Assembly: GCF_042650645.1 (NCBI RefSeq)
Contig: NZ_JBHSBI010000006.1
Span: forward strand, 310,001-374,000
Direction of reading: 5' to 3'
From: Nonomuraea purpurea
GTDB taxonomy: Bacteria; Actinomycetota; Actinomycetes; Streptosporangiales; Streptosporangiaceae
Length of the DNA: 64,000 nt
Part shown: in pieces, positions 61,744 to 64,000 of the stretch
Numbering within the stretch: position 1 is the first letter of the stretch
Layout of the letters: each line of letters begins with the position of its first letter
The notes under the pieces: generated by a model
What the model was told of the DNA's origin: nothing
Seen by the model: only the letters and a program-made list of their open reading frames with translations
Database searches by the model: none
Translations under genes and position numbers: made by a program

Positions 61744-62190
61744 ATGTTCCAGAAGTTGACCGACCGGGCGCGGCGTGTTGTCGTCCTGTCCCAGGACGAG
61801 GCCAAGATGCTCGACCACGACTACATCGGTACCGAGCATCTTCTCCTCGGTTTGATCCGTGAAGATGAGGGCGTGGGCGCTACGGTCCTCAAGAACCTGG
61901 GCCTGAGCCTTGAAGACGTGCGCCGGCATGTTGAGGAGAGCCAGGGCCGAGGCCAGTCCGTTGTGTCGGAATACCTTCCTTTCACCCCGTCGGCCAGGGA
62001 AGCCCTCCAGTCGTCGGACGAGGAATCCTTGCAGCGTAGCCTCGACTACATCGGCACCGAGCACCTCCTGCTCGGGCTCGTCCGGGATGGTGCGAGTACG
62101 GCGGCCCAGGTGCTGGTCAAGCTCGGGGTCGACCTCGAGCAGGTCGGGCGGGCCACAGACGAACTCGTTCAGCAGCACAGGGTCAAATAG
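61744..62190 (+). CDS. Stand-alone Clp N-domain protein
   Basis: 148 aa from ATG 61744 with GAGGAG 7 nt upstream. Two Clp repeats: FQKLTDRARRVVVLSQDEAK and YIGTEHLLLGLIREDEGVGA (about 1-70), then FTPSAREALQSSDEESLQRS and YIGTEHLLLGLVRDGASTAA (about 78-145). These equal the N-terminal substrate/adaptor domain of ClpC, but no AAA+ part follows. It may bind ClpC adaptors or substrates or act as a decoy. Confidence 0.88.
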   Translation: MFQKLTDRARRVVVLSQDEAKMLDHDYIGTEHLLLGLIREDEGVGATVLKNLGLSLEDVRRHVEESQGRGQSVVSEYLPFTPSAREALQSSDEESLQRSLDYIGTEHLLLGLVRDGASTAAQVLVKLGVDLEQVGRATDELVQQHRVK

Positions 62191-62396
62191 GCGCTCGGAA
62201 GTGATCAGAGGTTCGCAGGTGTGAGGCGGCTGCCGTCACGTTGGTCGACGACCCCCCGGTTCAGAGACCGATAGCGCGAGGTACCAGAGGCGGGATCTTG
62301 GTGTGCATCTTGCCTGTCGCGGGTGTCATCGTCGGGCGGCGGGTTCGTCGAAGCGGCCGTGGTGACGGGGTAACGCCTCTGTGCCATTGTGACGGC

Positions 62397-62786
62397 ATGT
62401 CCGAGAACCAGGCCACCACGCCGGTCCCGCTTCCCCCGCCCCTGCGCTTACTGACTGAACGCGAGGATATCCACGTAGGGAATGCCTGCGTCGAACAAGC
62501 CCAAGAGTATTCCGTGGATTATTTTGTGGCCCAACAGCTCGTCTACACCTCTCTGGCCGCTTTAGGCCTGTTCCCGCTGCCGGGGGTTGTGGATCTCCCC
62601 GACGAGTACTGCCACGCGCTGAAACTGGCATGGGACACCACGCAGGACCCGGACCGCAGGAATCTCGGGAACTGGACCCGGTGCAACGGTGCTCCCGGCC
62701 ACGGCAACACCGGCCACCACAACTACGACGTAGCTGATTGGTCTGACGGCGAGCCCGGCACTGTACCTGACACCAGGACAACCTGA
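62397..62786 (+). CDS. Hypothetical protein
   Basis: 129 aa from ATG 62397 (MSENQATTPVPLPPPLRLLT). It contains GNACVEQAQEYSVDYFVAQQ and a His/Asn-rich end (GHGNTGHHNYDVADWSDGEP). No family recognised; codon use is less biased than in neighbours. Confidence 0.5.
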   Translation: MSENQATTPVPLPPPLRLLTEREDIHVGNACVEQAQEYSVDYFVAQQLVYTSLAALGLFPLPGVVDLPDEYCHALKLAWDTTQDPDRRNLGNWTRCNGAPGHGNTGHHNYDVADWSDGEPGTVPDTRTT

Positions 62787-62873
62787 CGGCCTCACGGCGC
62801 GCTGCGCAGCTCAGGGCCCGGACGGCGGTCCGTCGGCCAGGCCCTGAGCGAGCGCGTCCGGTTCAGGGAGGAT

Positions 62874-63041
62874 TCAGTCGCCGGGGCAGACGGTGTGTCC
62901 GCCCTGGACGGTGTCGGTCCACCCGTGGTCGTGCATCGTGCGGCTGCAGTACATGCACTGCTTGGTGCCAGGCACGTCGGAGTATCGAAAGCACCGCACC
63001 ACGGCCCGGAACCGTCGGAGCTGCAGCGAACCGCCACTCAA
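62874..63041 (-). pseudogene. Middle part of a phage-type RKKPV protein (zinc-knuckle segment)
   Basis: The fragment VVRCFRYSDVPGTKQCMYCS, then RTMHDHGWTDTVQGGHTVCP ending GD-stop, matches the C-x2-C...HG-x-DT-x-GGH-x-VCPGDW block of small phage and actinobacterial proteins that begin RKKPV-VEA-QW. The codon after CPGD is TGA where family members have Trp, and no C-terminal domain follows. Third-position GC is almost 100%. The matching N-terminus lies at 63595-63703. The start is uncertain (TTG 63041 or GTG 63002). Confidence 0.6.
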
Positions 63042-63232
63042 CCTGACCCGCTGCGCCCGCCCCTCTTTGCCGGAGCACCTTCCGTTCCATCGCCAAGGGG
63101 GTTGGGGGTGACGAAGGATGATCGTTACCATCGGTAGGGGCGGAGTGACGTCCAGCCAAGACTGTGCCGTCAGAACTCTCCAACCCTCCAAGCGTGAGGG
63201 ATCCGTACTGAGGCGTAATGGAAAGGAAGACT

Positions 63233-63595
63233 GTGAGCGAAGTCAACGACCGTGCCAGGTGGGTCCTCGACGAGTACAACTCGACGTTCGATACAAATCG
63301 CCCAGGCCTCAAGGACCTGTACAAGCTGGACTCGACTCTGATCTTTGAATCCAGCCAGGCCGAAGGCACGGAGGACATCGTAGAGAAGCTGGTCGGGCTT
63401 CCCTTAAGCGACCGCAAGATCGACACCGCGGACATGCTGCCCGCAGGCGTCGACCATGTGGTCGCTGTGATGACCGGGACGGTCAAGATAGACGATCAGC
63501 GACAGCCTACGAGCTTCGCTCAGACGCTCATACTCGCGCGGGGTTACGACGACGACTACTACGTAGTGCGCGACATCTTCAAACTGATTCATTGA
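63233..63595 (+). CDS. NTF2-like protein resembling eukaryotic nuclear transport factor 2
   Basis: 120 aa from GTG 63233 with AGGA 5 nt upstream (ATG 63218 is also in frame). Pattern: EYNSTFDTNRPGLKDLYKLD, IVEKLVGLPLSDRKIDTADM, VVAVMTGTVKIDD, SFAQTLILARGYDDDYYVVR and DIFKLIH. Order and spacing follow the cone-like NTF2 fold, including G-x3-IVEKL-x2-LP as in eukaryotic NTF2, unlike most bacterial SnoaL-type members. Codon bias is weaker than in neighbours. It lies between two pieces of a broken minus-strand gene. Ligand or partner unknown. Confidence 0.7.
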   Translation: MSEVNDRARWVLDEYNSTFDTNRPGLKDLYKLDSTLIFESSQAEGTEDIVEKLVGLPLSDRKIDTADMLPAGVDHVVAVMTGTVKIDDQRQPTSFAQTLILARGYDDDYYVVRDIFKLIH

Positions 63596-63703
63596 ACCGC
63601 TCCGGGATCGATGGAGCCCAGCCGGCTCGTCGAGCGGGTGGTCGTCGTTCTTCCACCACTGGTGCGCCTCGACGAGGACGGGCTTCTTGCGGAGCTGCGG
63701 CAT
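63595..63703 (-). pseudogene. N-terminal piece of the RKKPV protein, frameshifted
   Basis: ATG 63703 opens MPQLRKKPVLVEAHQWWKND, then DHPLDEPAG. A one-base shift at about 63615 would continue SIDPGAV, as in relatives known to me; in the present frame it reads LHRSRSG. Homology stops at the NTF2 gene end. The missing middle block is found at 62874-63041. Confidence 0.55.
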
Positions 63704-64000
63704 CACGCGCCTCGACGGTCGGGGAACATGTCGTCCCAGTTCACGGCCGCGCCGGTCGCCCGGCTGGAACCCGAGCGTCACGTACAGGCCGGCCAGGAAC
63801 TCCGCCTTGACCGCCACGTCAGGGGCCAGTTTGGGAACGTCTCCGCTCAGGATGCCGCTGCCGGTACTGCTGAACCACGCCAGCACATCCAGCAGGCGGC
63901 GGACCGCCGCAAGCCCGTCCTCGTCGGCGATCTCGTACCCGTCGTGAGCGGAACGATTCCGCAGCCGCTGGATGTCGCGAAGGGCATCGATGACGTTCGC
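63704..64000 (-). CDS. HEPN-like domain protein (partial, enters from right edge)
   Basis: Open frame from 64000: NVIDALRDIQRLRNRSAHDG, then YEIADEDGLAAVRRLLDVLA and FLAGLYVTLGF. RNRSAH is the R-x4-H motif of HEPN domains, many of which are RNases or toxins. The N-terminal part is outside the window. The frame runs without a stop into the RKKPV piece; another frame ends DDMFPDRRGA with TGA overlapping its ATG, so the true 3' end is uncertain. Confidence 0.5.

Noticed and set aside
1..64000. tRNA, rRNA or complete insertion sequence
   Set aside because: No acceptor/T-arm patterns, rRNA cores or transposase motifs were recognised by eye; a tRNAscan-type search would be decisive for tRNAs.

Overview
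The window is high-GC DNA (strong G/C bias at third codon positions, many GTG/TTG starts, dense ATGA/GTGA/TGATG gene overlaps, Tat and lipoprotein signals, ECF sigma factors, a Ser/Thr kinase). This fits a filamentous actinomycete of the Streptosporangiales type (Nonomuraea-like). The genus is an inference, because no rRNA or other marker gene is present. About 60 genes, gene remnants or likely small genes are visible. I saw no rRNA, tRNA, CRISPR array or intact transposase.

Layout. 1-7.1 kb: the 5' part of a family III CoA-transferase, divergent from a LysR regulator; an MFS transporter; a secreted PL8 polysaccharide lyase with a tiny secreted peptide just upstream; a TrmB/LuxR-type regulator. 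7.1-12.7 kb: a LuxR-type regulator, then a complete pyrroloquinoline quinone operon pqqABCDE (minus strand; pqqA is only 51 codons). Divergent from it is a two-gene alpha/beta-hydrolase operon with two TTAGC-GGY-GCTAA operators. 12.7-21.4 kb (minus strand): secreted phospholipase A2, a membrane protein, a Gfo/Idh/MocA oxidoreductase with a ThuA-like protein, a 41-aa helical peptide, a 1443-aa P-type ATPase, and upstream of the ATPase a two-repeat membrane protein with a long A/G/K/R/S/T-only tail. 21.5-28.1 kb: secreted glycoside hydrolase with PA14 domain, sulfotransferase plus GT4 glycosyltransferase, CNNM/CorC protein. 27.1-32.1 kb: a tartrate/isopropylmalate-type dehydrogenase, its LysR regulator, a DASS anion transporter and an MHS transporter, linked by two copies of one LysR box. 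32.2-36.6 kb: an ECF sigma / anti-sigma / ABC exporter operon with overlapping genes. 36.7-42.9 kb: membrane-anchored Mrr-like nuclease, GH43 enzyme and a sugar ABC importer with LacI-type operators.

42.9-64 kb is more accessory. It holds fused remnants of an NmrA-type oxidoreductase and a TetR regulator, a divergent pair of a Gly/Cys-rich mini membrane protein and a GRDP-like protein, a Ser/Thr kinase, a 23-bp tandem repeat array, an APH-type kinase, a methyltransferase, a heterodimeric ABC exporter, an ArsR/SRPBCC pair, secreted and zinc-ribbon proteins, and a stand-alone Clp N-domain protein. At the right edge a phage-type gene is broken into two pieces around a gene resembling eukaryotic NTF2, next to a HEPN-like partial gene.

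The most distinctive points are: the PQQ operon with an N-terminally extended PqqA; the repeat protein coupled to the P-type ATPase; the two-site LysR regulon for tartrate-type metabolism; the 23-bp repeat array; several small genes with strong coding signatures; the duplicated start region that makes a 12-codon mini-cistron; and the NTF2-like gene sitting inside a decayed phage-type gene.
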